Assembly (NCBI GenBank): GCA_963931925.1
Contig: OZ007576.1
Location: 10,313,261 to 10,377,260 of the forward strand
Source: Onchidella celtica
Taxonomy: Eukaryota > Mollusca > Gastropoda > Systellommatophora > Onchidiidae
DNA length: 64,000 nucleotides
Direction: 5' to 3'
Program-made: the position numbers and the translations under genes
Notes under the pieces: model-generated
What the model was told of the DNA's origin: nothing
Seen by the model: only the letters and a program-made list of their open reading frames with translations
Database searches by the model: none
Shown here: positions 1 through 11,819 of the stretch, piece by piece
How the letters are laid out: each line of letters opens with the position of its first letter
How positions within the stretch are numbered: position 1 is the stretch's first letter

Positions 1-745
1 ATCTGTCTCCCTATCTCTCTGTATCTGTCTCCCTCTCTCTCTGTATCTGTCTCCCTCTCTCTCTGTATCTGTCTCCCTCTCTCCCTGTATCTGTCTCCCC
101 CTCTCTCTCTGTATCTGTCTCCCCCTCTCTGTGTATCTGTCTCCCTGTCACTTTCTGTATCTGTCTCCCTCTCTCTCTGTATCTGTCTCCATCTCTCCCT
201 GTATCTGTCTCCCTCTCTCTCTGTATCTGTCTCCCTCTCTCTCTGTATCTGTCTCCCTCTCTCTCTCTGTATCTGTCTCCCTTTCTCTCTCTCTGTATCT
301 GTCTCCCTGTCACTCTCTGTATCTGTCTCCCTCTCTCTCTCTGTATCTGTCTCCCTTTCTCTCTCTCTGTATCTGTCTCCCTCTCTCTCTCTCTGTATCT
401 GTCTCCCTTTCTCTCTCTCTGTATCTGTCTCCCTCTCTCTCTCTCTGTATCTGTCTCCCTCTCTCTCTCTCTCTGTATCTGTCTCCCTCTCTCTCTCTCT
501 GTATCTGTCTCCCTTTCTCTCTCTCTGTATCTGTCTCTCTTTCTCTCTCTCTGTATCTGTCTCCCTCTCTCTCTCTCTCTGTATCTGTCTCCCTCTCTCT
601 CTCTCTCTGTATCTGTCTCCCTCTCTCTGTATCTGTCTCCCTTTCTCTCTCTCTCTGTATCTGTCTCCCTTTCTCTCTCTCTGTATCTGTCTCCCTTTCT
701 CTCTGCATCTGTCTCCCTCACTCTCTGTATCTGTCTCCCTCACTC
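1..745. repeat. CT-rich minisatellite, CTGTATCTGTCTCC units
   Basis: The segment repeats CTGTATCTGTCTCC followed by a CT tract of variable length, giving units of about 22-32 bases. Two variants recur: CCCTTTCTCT and CCCTGTCACT. Long open frames on both strands (Ser/Leu/Tyr/Val-rich forward, Arg/Glu/Thr-rich reverse) are by-products of the repeat, not genes. The array is cut by the window edge, so its full length is unknown. Confidence 0.95.
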
Positions 746-1275
746 TCTACCTCTCCCCGCCTCTTTCTCATCCACCCCCCCCCCCATCCCCCACCTTTCT
801 CTCTCACACACACACTACCCCCCCTCCGCCCTCCCTCTTCCCACGTGCACAGATACAATGGCTCTAGGCTTTGGTGTGGCCTTCAAATAAAATGTTCAAT
901 CATTTGCCGCGGCTGAGCGCATGTGCGCATTTTTTCCTGTTTGCCATCAATAAGTTCACTGTCAACACGTGCAGGTCAGCACGACCTTTAACTTTGCTGC
1001 GCTCCGTATGTGTGTGTTTTCTGCCCATAAAACTGGCTGCTACAATCATCAGTAATGAGCAATGGCTCGGCCCTAAAGTGCATCCATCAAAGTTTGAGTG
1101 AGCACCCGAGTCTCCAGTGTATTGAACACTTTGCATTTTCAATCATGTGTGACACAAAACGGGTTTTCCCCAAAGTATATAAATAAATAGAAATAGAAAT
1201 AACTACTTGAAATATCCAAGATCGATAGCGCAGACTAGCAGGTAAACATTTGATTTTTGCCCGGAGAAAAAAAAA
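746..1275. other. Unrecognised spacer with C-rich runs
   Basis: After the minisatellite come C-homopolymer runs near 775-795 and then mixed-composition DNA. Short open frames on both strands match nothing I recognise. No gene is supported. Confidence 0.6.
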
Positions 1276-1279
1276 CAAC

Positions 1280-1315
<36 letters not shown>

Positions 1316-1333
1316 AACAAACAAACAAACAAA
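1276..1333. repeat. Compound (CA)n-(CAAA)n microsatellite
   Basis: About 15 CA units run directly into about six CAAA units, a typical compound microsatellite. Confidence 0.95.
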
Positions 1334-1569
1334 TGTACAGTAAAATAGACCAGTAGAAAAAACTAGCAAGTGGAGAGATGAGCAAAGAACGGGAGGGAGA
1401 AACATGAAATTTGCAGTATTTGCAAAGAATGTGGTCTTTATTTTTTTTTTCCCGCGCTATGTTAGATTTTAAAAAAGTCCACAACATGTAACAGTGACAA
1501 CACAGAGAAAGGCAGAGCTAGAAAGAGTGAGCGAGAGCAATACTGAAGTAAAGATGCCTGCCGTAACGA

Positions 1570-1652
1570 CCACAGGGTGAAGTAGGAGATTTGAACACAA
1601 TACTCTTAGCCCGAGATGCATGTCCCATATCTCTACGCCACTGCGTCTCCCA
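1570..1652 (-). mobile_element. tRNA-derived SINE head (probable)
   Basis: Read on the minus strand, the segment has a Pol III A-box-like TGGCGTAGAGA (about 1630-1640) and, about 35 bases later, a B-box GTTCAAATC (about 1588-1596) matching GWTCRANNC. The spacing suits a tRNA-type internal promoter. No intact cloverleaf is apparent, so a SINE head is more likely than a tRNA gene. It lies downstream of the LINE on the same strand. The body and 3' end of the SINE were not delimited. Confidence 0.45.
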
Positions 1653-2046
1653 GAATCTCAAAAAGTCCGACTGTAAAGGTCATGGGATCCCACGATGGAG
1701 ACGCTACATCCATAGTATCCCTGAACACGAGATACAACACACACCATAAACGTCGCTCTATCGCTGTGCCAGGGAGCCTAAGGACAGACATAATGTGTTT
1801 ATCATGACATATGGGCCGTGCGGCGGACAAGCAAAGGAGAAGTGGTAACCTTGGGTGGTAATATCCGAGACGATCGGTGAGAGAAGATGGGAACCGTGGG
1901 AAGTCACAGACTAAAACTAAGACTTTACTGGGATGGTTTGCAGAAAATATGAGGAGTTTCCCAAGTATTCTGCATATTCCTCTTTTGAAACTTTATATGG
2001 CCTTTAGCGTCTTTACAGACGGTCTTAGCAGCTAGAATATTCACTT

Positions 2047-4074
2047 TCACTTTGACTGACAGCTTCTCTCGTGGCTTATTCTACCAATGTTTGACCCGAG
2101 AGTGCGATGGCAGTGATTGCAGGTCAGTCTTTTGGGTTCACTTTGGCGAGTGTTTTCATTCCGCCTCTGTCGTTTTGTCAGGTATATTTCTTTTGCCTTG
2201 AAGTCTATTGCGAGCGTGCCACTGCGCAATTTTTGTCTCCATCTGCTTTGATCATTTGCAAGGTTCTCCCATTCGTTGGGGTCGATGTTGAATGCTTTCA
2301 TCGTGACCTTGCAAGTGTCTTTGAATCGCAGATGTGGCCTACCTCTGGGTCGGTTGCCAGTAGCAAGTTCCCCGTAGAGAATTTGTCTGGGGATGCGATC
2401 ATTTTCCATACGGTGGAGATGTCCAAGCCACCGCAGTCTTTTTTTGCCTAGGAGAGCCTGAGTTGATGGAATGTTGGCTCGGCTCAGAACTTCGATATTT
2501 GAGATCCTGTCTTGCCACTTGATCTTGAGAATTTTGCGTAGGCAGCGCAGGTGGAAGGAGTTGAGGGATCTTTCATGTTTGGAGTAGGTGGTCCATGTCT
2601 CTGAGCCATACAGCAGGGTGCTTAGGACGCAAGTTTGGTACACGAGTACCTTTGTTTTGATGGTCAGCTTGCTATTGTTCCACACCCTTTTTGAGAGTTT
2701 GCCAAAAGCTGTGGCCGCCTTTCCTATTCTGGCATTTATTTCAGTTGTTATGTCTGTGCTACCACTGATGGTTGAGCCTAGGTAGCAGAATTTTCCCACT
2801 TGCTCCAGAGGAGAGCCATTCAGCATGATTGGGTTGGGGTTTCTCAAGCCTTGTGTCAAAACTACAGTTTTTGAGACACTGATCTTTAGCATGAATTTGT
2901 CACAGGCTTTGGCAAGGCTATTGATGAGAGCCTGGAGCGTGGTTTCATCGTGGGCCACGATTGCAGCATCATCTGCGAAGAGGAGCTCTTGTAACATAAA
3001 ATGCTCTGTACGAGATTTTGCTTTTAGTCTGGCAACATTAAAAATGGAGCCGTCCACTCTGGTGTTAATAAGTACTCCACCTGAACATTGACCAAAGGCA
3101 TTCTTGAGTAGGGCTGCAAAATATATACCAAATAAGGTAGGAGCAAGAACACATCCCTGCTTCACACCGCTGTTTACAGCAAATGAATTGGATGTGCAGC
3201 CCTCAAAGTTGACACATGCCCTCATGTCAGTGTGGAAGGATGCAATAAGTTTTAGCAATGTTGGTGGACAGCCTATGGATTTAAGGACTGCATACAGGCC
3301 AGATCGGCTTACGGTGTCGAAAGCCTTTGTTAGGTCCACAAAGCATGTTATAAGCGGCCTGTTTTGTTCTTTACATTTTTCTTGGATTTGCCGAAGTGCA
3401 AATATCATGTCAATAGTTGATCGTTTGCTTCGAAAGCCACATTGTGTTTCTGGTAAGACTTTTCCCGCGAGTTGTTGAAGGCGGCAGAGGATGACGCGAG
3501 CAAAAGCCTTTCCAGTAATGCTGAGGAGGGATATGCCTCGATAGTTGTTGCAGTCGCCTTTGTCTCCTTTGTTCTTGTAAAGTGTGACAATTTTGGCGTC
3601 TCTCATATCATGCGGTATCACGCCTTCTTTCCAACACTGCAGTAACAGATTATACAGGTGTGGTAATAGTGGGCCTTTTATGTCTTTTAATACCTCTGCA
3701 GGAATGTTGTCACTTCCTGTGGCTTTTCCAGCAGACAGGTGGTCGATTGCATTGGAAAGCTCGACTAAGGAAGGTTCAGCGTCAAGTTCGGCCATTATTG
3801 GCAGTTTTTGGAGGTGTTCCTCAAAATCTGGTGGAATATTTTTCTCAGTTGAATACAACAGAGAGTAATGCTCTACCCACCTATTCAGTTGTTCATTTTT
3901 ATCTGTGATGGGTTCACCATTTACAGACTTAAGTGGGGCGCTTTTGGTGATGATTGGCCCAAGAGCTACTTTCATCTGACTAAAGGCGGTTTTCATATCT
4001 CCCTTTTCATTTGCCTCTTGTATGCTGTTACACAAGTCTGTCCAGTACCTCCAGCTGAAGTTTAGCTTTTGCAT
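2047..4074 (-). pseudogene. LINE reverse transcriptase and C-terminal zinc knuckle
   Basis: The open frame of 675 residues is the reverse transcriptase of the LINE, which copies element RNA at a nicked chromosomal target. Seen directly: the GKATGSDNIPAEVLK palm-entry motif (residues 116-130), YRGISLL (178-184), catalytic block FVDLTKAFD with Asp247, GVKQGCVLAPTLF (303-315), and FADDAAIV with the catalytic Asp pair 368-369. A thumb/connection region follows with the GRPRGRP-like motif (about 574-580). The C-terminus has C652-x2-C655-x12-H668-x3-C672, a CCHC knuckle. All catalytic residues are present. The first Met is not the natural start, because upstream protein continues in another frame (next entry). 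The domain itself is undamaged, so the insertion is not very old or the frameshift is recent. Six-frame shadows on the plus strand are not genes. Confidence 0.9.
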
Positions 4075-4687
4075 TTTTCAAACAAGTTTTTGTACTCTGA
4101 TTGCAATTTTTGTTATACTCATTGAAAGCAGATTTCTTTTGCTCAATGAGAGGTAGGAGAATTTCGCTGTTCTGGGCTACCCAGTCGTTGTTTGAAACTT
4201 TATGCTGTCCAAAAGACTTGATGGCACAGTCATGAATTTTTGAACTGAGAGTGTTCCATGTTTCATCTACCGAGTCACATTGGGTGACATTATCCATGCT
4301 TTCAGCAAATAACTTTTCAAATGACTTTCTATTTGATTCATCTCTGATTGCTGTTACATTGATCTTAGGGATTGAAGGGGCTTTTGATCTGTATATTTTC
4401 TTGGCCGAAATTTTGATTTTGCTGACTACCAGTGCATGGTCGGTGTCACAGTCAGCACTGTGGAGGGAACGAGTTATTTTTATACAGCCCAAACTCTTCC
4501 TCCTTGAGAGAATAAGATCTAATTGATGCCAATGGCCAGACCTGGGATGGCGCCATGATGTTCTTTGGCATCTCTTAAGGTCAAAGTACGTGTTTGTAAC
4601 ACATAATGAGTTTACGGAGCATAGCTCCAGAAGGCGCTGCCCGTTTTCGTTGATGTTGCCAATGCCGAAGTGCCCAATGCTCCCACT
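4028..4687 (-). pseudogene. LINE endonuclease C-terminal portion, frameshifted
   Basis: The minus-strand frame is open from a TAA at 4688-4690 to 4028. It contains the end of an exonuclease/endonuclease/phosphatase fold: IGHFGIGNINENG, then TNTYF, then HPRSGHWHQLD, and the terminal catalytic block SADCDTDH (the last His is the usual active-site residue). In related LINEs this module nicks target DNA. A Lys/Asn-rich linker follows, and the frame then fails; the protein resumes in the other frame near 4040-4060 (reverse transcriptase entry), so one small indel separates them. The N-terminal half of the endonuclease is absent. Just upstream, AAGTGGGAG looks like further element sequence in a shifted frame, so a second lesion lies near 4680-4690. 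Confidence 0.8.
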
Positions 4688-4747
4688 TTAACGCTCGAGT
4701 GGGAGCAGATCACTCCGCATGGCCAAAGTGCATTGGGCACTTCGGCT
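4663..4747. repeat. Nested inverted repeat at the LINE 5' truncation point
   Basis: CCGAAGTGCCCAATG at about 4665-4679 is exactly reverse-complemented at about 4731-4745. Inside it a second pair, CTCCCACT and AGTGGGAG, forms a smaller hairpin. The outer arm is LINE endonuclease sequence (encoding GHFG), so a short piece of LINE is present in inverted orientation next to the truncated end. Confidence 0.7.
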
Positions 4748-6225
4748 TTGAAACTTTACTTCTTTAAGTATTTGATGCCAGTTCGGAACATTCAAACTAT
4801 AATAATTATGTCATCGGCCGGCCAGGCAGTTTTGATCAATTTCAATAGCTTACTGTTGCAAGCAATCAGATTTTCACATAATCTTCATTGCGCCACCTCC
4901 ACAAAGTTTATCCTTATGAAAGCGCCGAGTTTCAGGGTGTCTCCAATGGCTTGCAGATCTACGTAATCCCAAGAAGGTCGCTAGTTCACGGTGAAGTGGA
5001 CGATCTGGACCAAATTCTAAGACAATCAGCAAAGCGAAGGACATCCGTACATACTTTGAAACAAGTGGGTCTGTCTTAATCCTCATGCTGTAATTGTGGA
5101 TGTATTAAGCTTTTGAGCTTCAAAAGATCATACTATAATTATGTTGTATTTGAAGATTGCAATGGCCTACAAAACCCATGGAGTTATACACTTCAGAAAG
5201 CTAACTACATTCCTTCTTGCACAGCGGCGTTGAAAAAAATCAGCTGATTTAATAAACTCAAGATAGTAACAGGGTGAAGAACGAACATGTAGTAGTTATT
5301 GCACGTCGGAATACGGAGTTTAATTAAGTTCGTTTATTTTATTTCCCTGTACAGATTTGAAAAATATGAATAAAACAGAATAAAAAATCACAGATGAAAT
5401 AAGCGACGTTTATCTGCCGTGTTTATAATGCGGAACAGTCTGTGTTTCTCTCTTTCTTACTTTGTTTTTTCTTTCAAAATGCGTCATTCAAATTAATGTA
5501 TCTTTGAATCTTACCGAAATACTAGAATATTTGACTGCCACTTCCAAGAGGATTGTTTTTCACGCTTATCATATTATTATCAGTTCGAGCTGTGACACAA
5601 TCTTGAAAAATTCATTATGCTTAACCTTTTAACTGCACCGCATCCGTTATTCAGATTACAAATTAACCACGATCTATATGCACTCTTCTTTCGTTCCACC
5701 CGACTTCGTTAAGGGTGTAACTGAATTGTGGCATACTCAGACACATAAGAATCGACCCTGCGGTGAGATGTGCACTATTTAATTTTATGACACAAGTCAC
5801 CACATAATGTAAGTCATATTCAGCATAGCATGCGGTACAGTGTAAAGATTCCCTAATGTTAACCAGCACTCTTGTAATATTGTAATTTGCATAATATTTG
5901 ATTTGCTAAACTTCCTACTTTTAGAGTAATAAACCTGGCAATAAATGTCAGAAATGCTAAAGTAAAGATCTGACAATTTGTTGGCTTGATTCTGAATTGA
6001 ATCTCCGTGAAGAATTGAACAGAAATGATTGCGGTAAGAAAGAAAGGTAGAAGATAATCTTGAAATCGTGTTTAGTTCTTGTCCACTGCGCAACAAATGG
6101 ACAACAAAGTTGAGAAAGCAAAACCTCAAGTTCAGGCGCGGAATGCTGGTTCTTCGAGAATCAGTGATTGTAAAGCTGTCCAGGAGTCAACCGCTTTCAA
6201 GACGATTTCAGAATTACCCGTAGGC
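4748..6225. other. Unrecognised spacer
   Basis: AT-rich DNA with short open frames on both strands (for example around 4874-5086) that show no family I know. No splice-bounded exon or repeat was recognised here. Confidence 0.5.
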
Positions 6226-6465
6226 TATTGCTGCATAATTTATGGTTTGTATATTTTGTAAACAACATAAATACAATCATATAGCTACATTCCTGTCATG
6301 GTACAGTCTGAATGGAAGTCTCTGAATGAATGGCATGAGAACTCAGACGTGTTGTTTACTCTTCCATAAGTTTCATCTCGTAATTTTCGCAACAACCTGG
6401 TCATTATCAGCGTAATTTGTGGTTTGCTTAATTTGTACACAACTTAAATACAATCCTAAAATATC
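6226..6465 (+). repeat. Local direct duplication, about 177 bp apart
   Basis: The block TAATTTATGGTTTG...TAAATACAATC at about 6236-6282 recurs as TAATTTGTGGTTTG...TAAATACAATC at about 6413-6456. Preceding bases are also loosely alike. It is a diverged two-copy tandem duplication without coding potential. Confidence 0.65.
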
Positions 6466-6878
6466 TCTTGCATACGTAAAACCGCCCGGGAAATGTGATC
6501 CTCTGACGGTAATCTTTACTAGTATGGAGGGATATGGAAGAGCTACCCCAGTGAGATCTAGATCGGAAAAGTCAAGTAAAGGCTGGATCGGAAAGGATTC
6601 CATTGTGAGCGAAGTGGGATGAAAGACAAGGCCGGGTGTACAGAAACACATATTACAGCACTGGTCCAATAGTAATTTGACATCCTCCAACTGTCCATTT
6701 TTATTCCAGCCAGCCAACCGGATCTGTCCGGTTCAAAATGGGGAATTTCCAACTTCTAAACTGATGTCAATAACTCGTTTTCGGATTCTTCCCGTGGTTG
6801 ATTCTACATTAGTCCCCCTGGCTGACTGACCAAACAGATCACATGAAATCAACCATGAAATTGGCCACTTATTTTTAA

Positions 6879-7080
6879 CCCTCCCAAGCCAAGTTCCGTA
6901 TTTGAGACACGTCTTCTGGTGACCTTTTTTTTCCTTTGTATTTTTGATACACTTCCCTAATTTGCACTGCGTTCTTGATAAGGATTTTACATTTAATGCT
7001 TATTTATCCCACCATTGTAAACCGTTTTGTATGTTTCAAAAGTTTTGGATACGGTGGTCATTTTCCCGGCCACCAGAGGG
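6879..7080. mobile_element. piggyBac-like MITE flanked by TTAA (probable)
   Basis: The 202-bp segment begins CCCTC and ends GAGGG and is flanked on both sides by TTAA (6875-6878 and 7081-7084), the target of piggyBac-type elements. The terminal match beyond five bases is weak. The right half resembles 22015-22090, including a shared GTTTCAAAAGTT core, which supports a repeat family. There is no open frame, so it is non-autonomous. Confidence 0.5.
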
Positions 7081-7424
7081 TTAATTCTTATTTTCAGTCA
7101 TTGTTGATTCTGATGTCGGACGAACAGCAAGCTGTGCAGTGACCACCGAAATGAGGGGACTTTGAAGGGGGTTTTAATGGGAGGCATTCCGAGACGGCTT
7201 AACCCTTATCGTTCTGTTGATTCAGACTTACGTGTGGTTACGCTAAAAGATTACCTACCCAACCAGGTGGAAAGTCGCAGTATCGCATGGTAAAACGTTT
7301 GTGGGTCGTGTAGAGGCGAAGACATAGGGAGGTTGGGCAGACAGTGTGATAGAGGCAGAGGAAAGAGATAGAGATGTCAGTGTTAGTAAATATGATAATC
7401 ACACCATTATTATTACTATTTCAT

Positions 7425-7660
7425 TGTAGTAGCAGTGATAGTAGCAGCAGAGGTAGTAGCAGTTGTCGTGGTGGTAGCAGTAGTAGAAGTAGTAGGAAAA
7501 GCATTGGAAGCAGTGGTATACTATTAGTAGTGGTAATGGTAATAGTAGCGGTAGCACTAGTAGTACTAGTAGTAGTAGAAGCAGTAGTAGTAATAGTAGT
7601 AGTAGTAGCAGTGGTATCAGCAGTAGAAGCAGCAACAGCAGTAGTGGTAGTAATAGTAGT
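7425..7660. repeat. Degenerate AGT/AGC/GGT trinucleotide array
   Basis: Runs of AGT, AGC and GGT triplets dominate. Homopolymeric open frames (Leu-rich reverse, Val/Ser-rich forward) are artefacts of the triplets. Confidence 0.9.
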
Positions 7661-7664
7661 AGAC

Positions 7665-7764
7665 GACCCTATAACGAGGAAAAATCGAAACGAGAGACAG
7701 AATAAAATAACATATCGATAGGACAGAAGGAGACCCTACCTCAAGCGCCCACCAACCACCCGCA
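7665..7764 (+). repeat. Dispersed repeat family A, copy 1
   Basis: Partial copy of an unnamed family also seen at 11097-11200, 26185-26262, 45905-46034 and 46074-46208. The shared 3' part is GACAGAA...GACCCTACC followed by a GCGCCCACC-like end. A triplet array begins immediately after the end, as a GA array does in copy 2. Confidence 0.55.
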
Positions 7765-7902
7765 GTAGCAGCAGTGGTAGCAGTAGTAGTAGCAGCAGTA
7801 GTAGTAATAATTGAAGTAGTAGTAGAAGTAGGAGTGGTGGTGGTAGTAGAAATAGCAATGGTGAAAGTAGTAGTAGCAGTAATAATAGTGGTGGTTGTTG
7901 TG
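7765..7902. repeat. AGT/AGC trinucleotide array
   Basis: Second triplet block, abutting the dispersed repeat, rich in AGT, AGC and GGT units. It is followed by unrecognised AT-rich DNA to about 8450. Confidence 0.9.
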
Positions 7903-8456
7903 TTGTCTTGAAATCTCCACCCGCCACCGACAAAATAATGCAGTGCTTGTACAGAACAAATATAAGGACAGATATATATAATAAACAAATTGAATGAATC
8001 TCTTTCTGTGGTGGCACTGGAGCTCGGGAAACTGCATAGGTGCATCATCGTTCTATCTATCCGCATTTTTCTTTTCACCGTATCATGACTGTTACCTGCA
8101 CGGCAAGGGAGCAACATTATCTGAGTTTTTAATATAACATGAGACATGATACAACAGTCTGTAGAAAGGTTAATTTAGACACTGATTTAATGAGGAAATG
8201 TAATTGTTACCAATCGTTCGTTTTCGTATCACCTTTGACCAGAACTTGTGACCCTCAGGTTGAGCAACAGCTGTCAGAGTGGGAATTTTAAGGCACTGGG
8301 GTCATCCAGAGACCTGGCAGTGACACTGACAGACATCATCTGGTTCAACTGATAGCAAGAATCCCATGACTAATGATAGATAAGTCTGCGGAAATGACAA
8401 CAGCAATAGCCGGTCTTTCTGTATATGTGTGGAGGGAGGGGGTAGCGAGACGGTGG

Positions 8457-8458
<2 letters not shown>

Positions 8459-8521
<63 letters not shown>
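8459..8521. repeat. (GA)n microsatellite
   Basis: About 31 uninterrupted GA units. Confidence 0.97.
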
Positions 8522-8522
<1 letters not shown>

Positions 8523-9063
8523 AGTGGTGTACTGATAAAGTGTGTGTGTAAATGAAAAGTCGAGTGGCATTCGCAATATTATTGTATGCGACATTTTGCC
8601 GATTTTTGGAGTTTTAGCATGAAAGTAGTTTTCTCATTTCTGATTTTATTATCTTTACTTTAAGTGTCAGATGGATGTGAATTTCGTGGGTATTTTTATG
8701 CGTTTCGTTTTTGACGGGTAATGAACAAAACTCTGATTTTACATCACTCTTTAAACTGTCAATCCTCATTTTCTCGAAAAGGCGGAAATACACACAACAA
8801 TAATTATGGAAAATACCCAACGAAGTGTTTGCTATGGTGAGTGCGTGATTGATGTGTCTGTGTGGTGGAAACATGGCATTGTCCACGCACTGCTTTGATC
8901 ATAGAAACACACAAACATTTTGTTTGTACAACACAAGGGAATTGAGATTGCTTTCATTTGCTTAGCTCGAGCAATATTTGTAAAACCCTCATATCGCACA
9001 TATTCAGTATTGTGTATTTAAACAGCCAGGTTTTCATTGTGTGAGTGTTTTCATGTTTTGTAT

Positions 9064-9468
9064 CAGTGAGTCTCAAACGGGAGGCATTCGGCTCCCAAGG
9101 GATGAATTTTAAGTTTATGCAAGGGAGATGCAGAGGTGAGGGGGTGGGGGGTGGGGGGGGGAGGGGGAGGGGGGAGAGGTCAATTTAGCCAGGGAACAAC
9201 TGATGTAGCGTTTCGGTCAGAGGAGTAACCTTTGGGGCATTAAATCAAACAGAATTTTTATGAATCATTGAAATACGGATTATGTTTTTTTCGTTTGATT
9301 GCAGTTGGCAAAGAAATTAAACTTCATAGAGTGTTTTAATTTTTTCAATATTGTAGCAGTTTGATGATGAAAAAAAAAAATATGAGCTGAAAATTCAAAC
9401 CAGGGAGGCACTGAGGAAATCTGGGATCGCAAGGGGAGGAATGTGTCCTAGGGATTTGAGAACCGCTG
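9064..9468. mobile_element. hAT-like MITE with terminal inverted repeats
   Basis: The left end CAGTGAGTCTCAAAC and the reverse complement of the right end, CAGCGGTTCTCAAAT, agree at 11 of 15 positions and match the CAG-G-TTCTCAAA type seen in hAT transposons. Flanking octamers TTTTGTAT (9056-9063) and TTTTACAT (9469-9476) match at six of eight bases, a worn 8-bp target duplication as expected for hAT. The interior is 405 bp with a G-rich stretch (9140-9178) and no transposase frame, so it depended on an autonomous relative. Confidence 0.7.
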
Positions 9469-9476
9469 TTTTACAT

Positions 9477-10955
9477 TGACAGCGTGTGTTGTGTGCGCCA
9501 ATACAACAGGAAACAACTGAAAAGACTATTTGAACGGCGTTGAATCCGTGCACATTCTACGCATTATCGATCACACAGCCCATTATCACATCCATAATTT
9601 ACGCTATTGGGCCATCCAGGTGGAAATGTATTAAATTTTGTTGACATTGAACGCGTGTGTGTTCGCGCATGCACGTGAATGTAAAAATAAAGGAGGCAGA
9701 TTTGCATTAGTAAATTTGCAGAGAATGAATCGCCCTAGAGCACCATACACTGCTGGTTACGTTTTTTTTTTTTTTCTATTCAGTGCTATTTTTTACAATG
9801 GTTTTCCGCTTAAAACAGCACGTGTACACAACATTTCAAAGGAAACCATTATAATGGTCATAATGGATTGTTTTTGTCTCAGGGGACATCCATAGAAGTT
9901 CGTGAGCTCGGAAAGGGGGAGGAAGACGGTGGTACGGTGGTTCAGGAGATTACCCTGACAGGATGTGGAGCAAAACTCAAACATATAATATTAGAGATAT
10001 AAAATACTAATTTATAGTCACAGGACTTTTAAAGCTCATGAAAAATGAAACCTTCATCAGATTCATCTTATTGAGACCAGCAGGACTTTAGTATATGACC
10101 ATGTGTCAGGGGACAGGTTTAAACACATAATAAAAAGTCTCCCAAATAGCAGACAAAATACAAGTGACCTGAGCAAAAGAAACAGACATCGCTATACTCC
10201 CCGGCAGCTGGAAGAGCCAGGATATCTTGAACATACCCTTCATAATTTTTCCACAGCAAATGGAGGTCTAACGTTGACAACAATAACAGCACCCATAGAA
10301 AATGACAACCGCACACTAGCACTAACATCATCAGTGTGGCTTTGATATTTACTGGCAGAGTCGTAATTTTTCTGTATTTCTCTCTCCACCGCTTGTTTGC
10401 TTTTGTTTACAACGCATTATCTTTATAACAACTATACTGCGCCACTGCCTTTGTCATTATTACCGTGTTATGGAAAAAGAAACTAAGAATGACTGAAAAC
10501 GTCAGAGAAGAAAAAAAATCATGTTGCGACATAATTTATTGTTTGTTTGTTTTTTTTTCTTCAATTCTCACTCTATGGTGATCAGAAACTGCTGGTCGTA
10601 TAAAATGGCAACCTCGATAGAAAGATACCAGTTATATTCGACATAAAATAGTGCTTGAAAGTGAATCTAATCTTGTTTGGCATGTTGTCTTTTTCAGTCA
10701 CACGGCAGCATGGCAGTGCCTAGTAGAATAAACATCAGGAATGCGAAGGCCATTCATAATGTTACAGTGTTATGTAGGATAGCACTGGTCGTACTTAAAT
10801 AGCCACAGGCTGACATATCCCATAGCCGGTTCTTGTAACTTTACAAAAGCCGTCAAGTACGTAATGATGCTGTATAATGATTATATCACGGTTTTCGTGC
10901 AAACAGATCTATCATGATATCAAGATAACAACACTACATCAAAAGTGTTTGTCTT
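9477..10955. other. Unrecognised spacer
   Basis: AT-rich sequence with poly-T runs near 9765 and 10550. The open frames at 10103-10345 and on the reverse strand show no motif. No gene is supported. Confidence 0.5.
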
Positions 10956-11096
10956 ACAACAAAGTCAAAGAGAAAGAAAGAGAGAGAGAGAGAAAGAGAG
11001 AGACAGTGAGTGAGCGAGGGAGGGAGAGAGGGATAGAATAGGCCAGGGTGGTAAGAGAGGCAGAAAGGCAAACAGATTCAGACAGAGAGAGAGAGA

Positions 11097-11357
<261 letters not shown>

Positions 11358-11819
11358 GTACACATACAAAACACACACATGAATCCTCATCTTTGATAAG
11401 CTGGCTCGATTGTTACACTGTCTTCACTCCTGAAAGGCTAACAAGGTTTAATGTAAAACATGCCTGTATGCCCTGTTAAGCTAAGCTAAGCCAGGCTGGC
11501 ACTCTGACTTGTGTGTGGTTTACATTACTATGACCATTAACACTGAAATGTTGATGTGGGTAATGAGATGGAAAATTTCATTACTTTACACAGCTAATAA
11601 AGGTGTGAGTCATTAATTCAAACATTGGCCAACGCTGATCCCAGGAGATAAGCCAGTAATGTTGTTGGAAAGTTGACAATATTGTACAGTAGAGCGATTC
11701 CCCTATTTCTCCGTCCAAACAGGCCCCCTCGAGCGGGGGTCTTTAGCACTTCTATGAAAAAACCTTCCAGGCTCAAGATAATTATACCACAAACTAACCA
11801 ATGACCCACCAATTCAATC

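Larger units (their letters stand above)
2047..4690 (-). mobile_element. 5'-truncated non-LTR retrotransposon (LINE)
   Basis: The element reads on the minus strand: the C-terminal part of an apurinic-type endonuclease (4690 to about 4100), then a linker, reverse transcriptase, thumb/connection region and a C-terminal CCHC zinc knuckle, ending in a stop at 2047. The order is that of Jockey/CR1/RTE-type LINEs; clade was not assigned. Most of the endonuclease (N-terminal catalytic motifs) is missing beyond about 4690, typical of 5' truncation. A frameshift at about 4040-4075 splits the coding region. A 3' untranslated part probably extends some way below 2047, but no clear tail was found. It is almost certainly a dead copy. 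Confidence 0.9.

Noticed and set aside
11..916. Long open frames of 130-260 codons over the CT minisatellite
   Set aside because: They are translations of a simple repeat on both strands (Ser/Leu/Tyr or Arg/Glu/Thr cycles), with no start context or domain.
2107..4065. Several plus-strand open frames of 60-124 codons inside the LINE
   Set aside because: They are antisense shadows of the reverse transcriptase frame.
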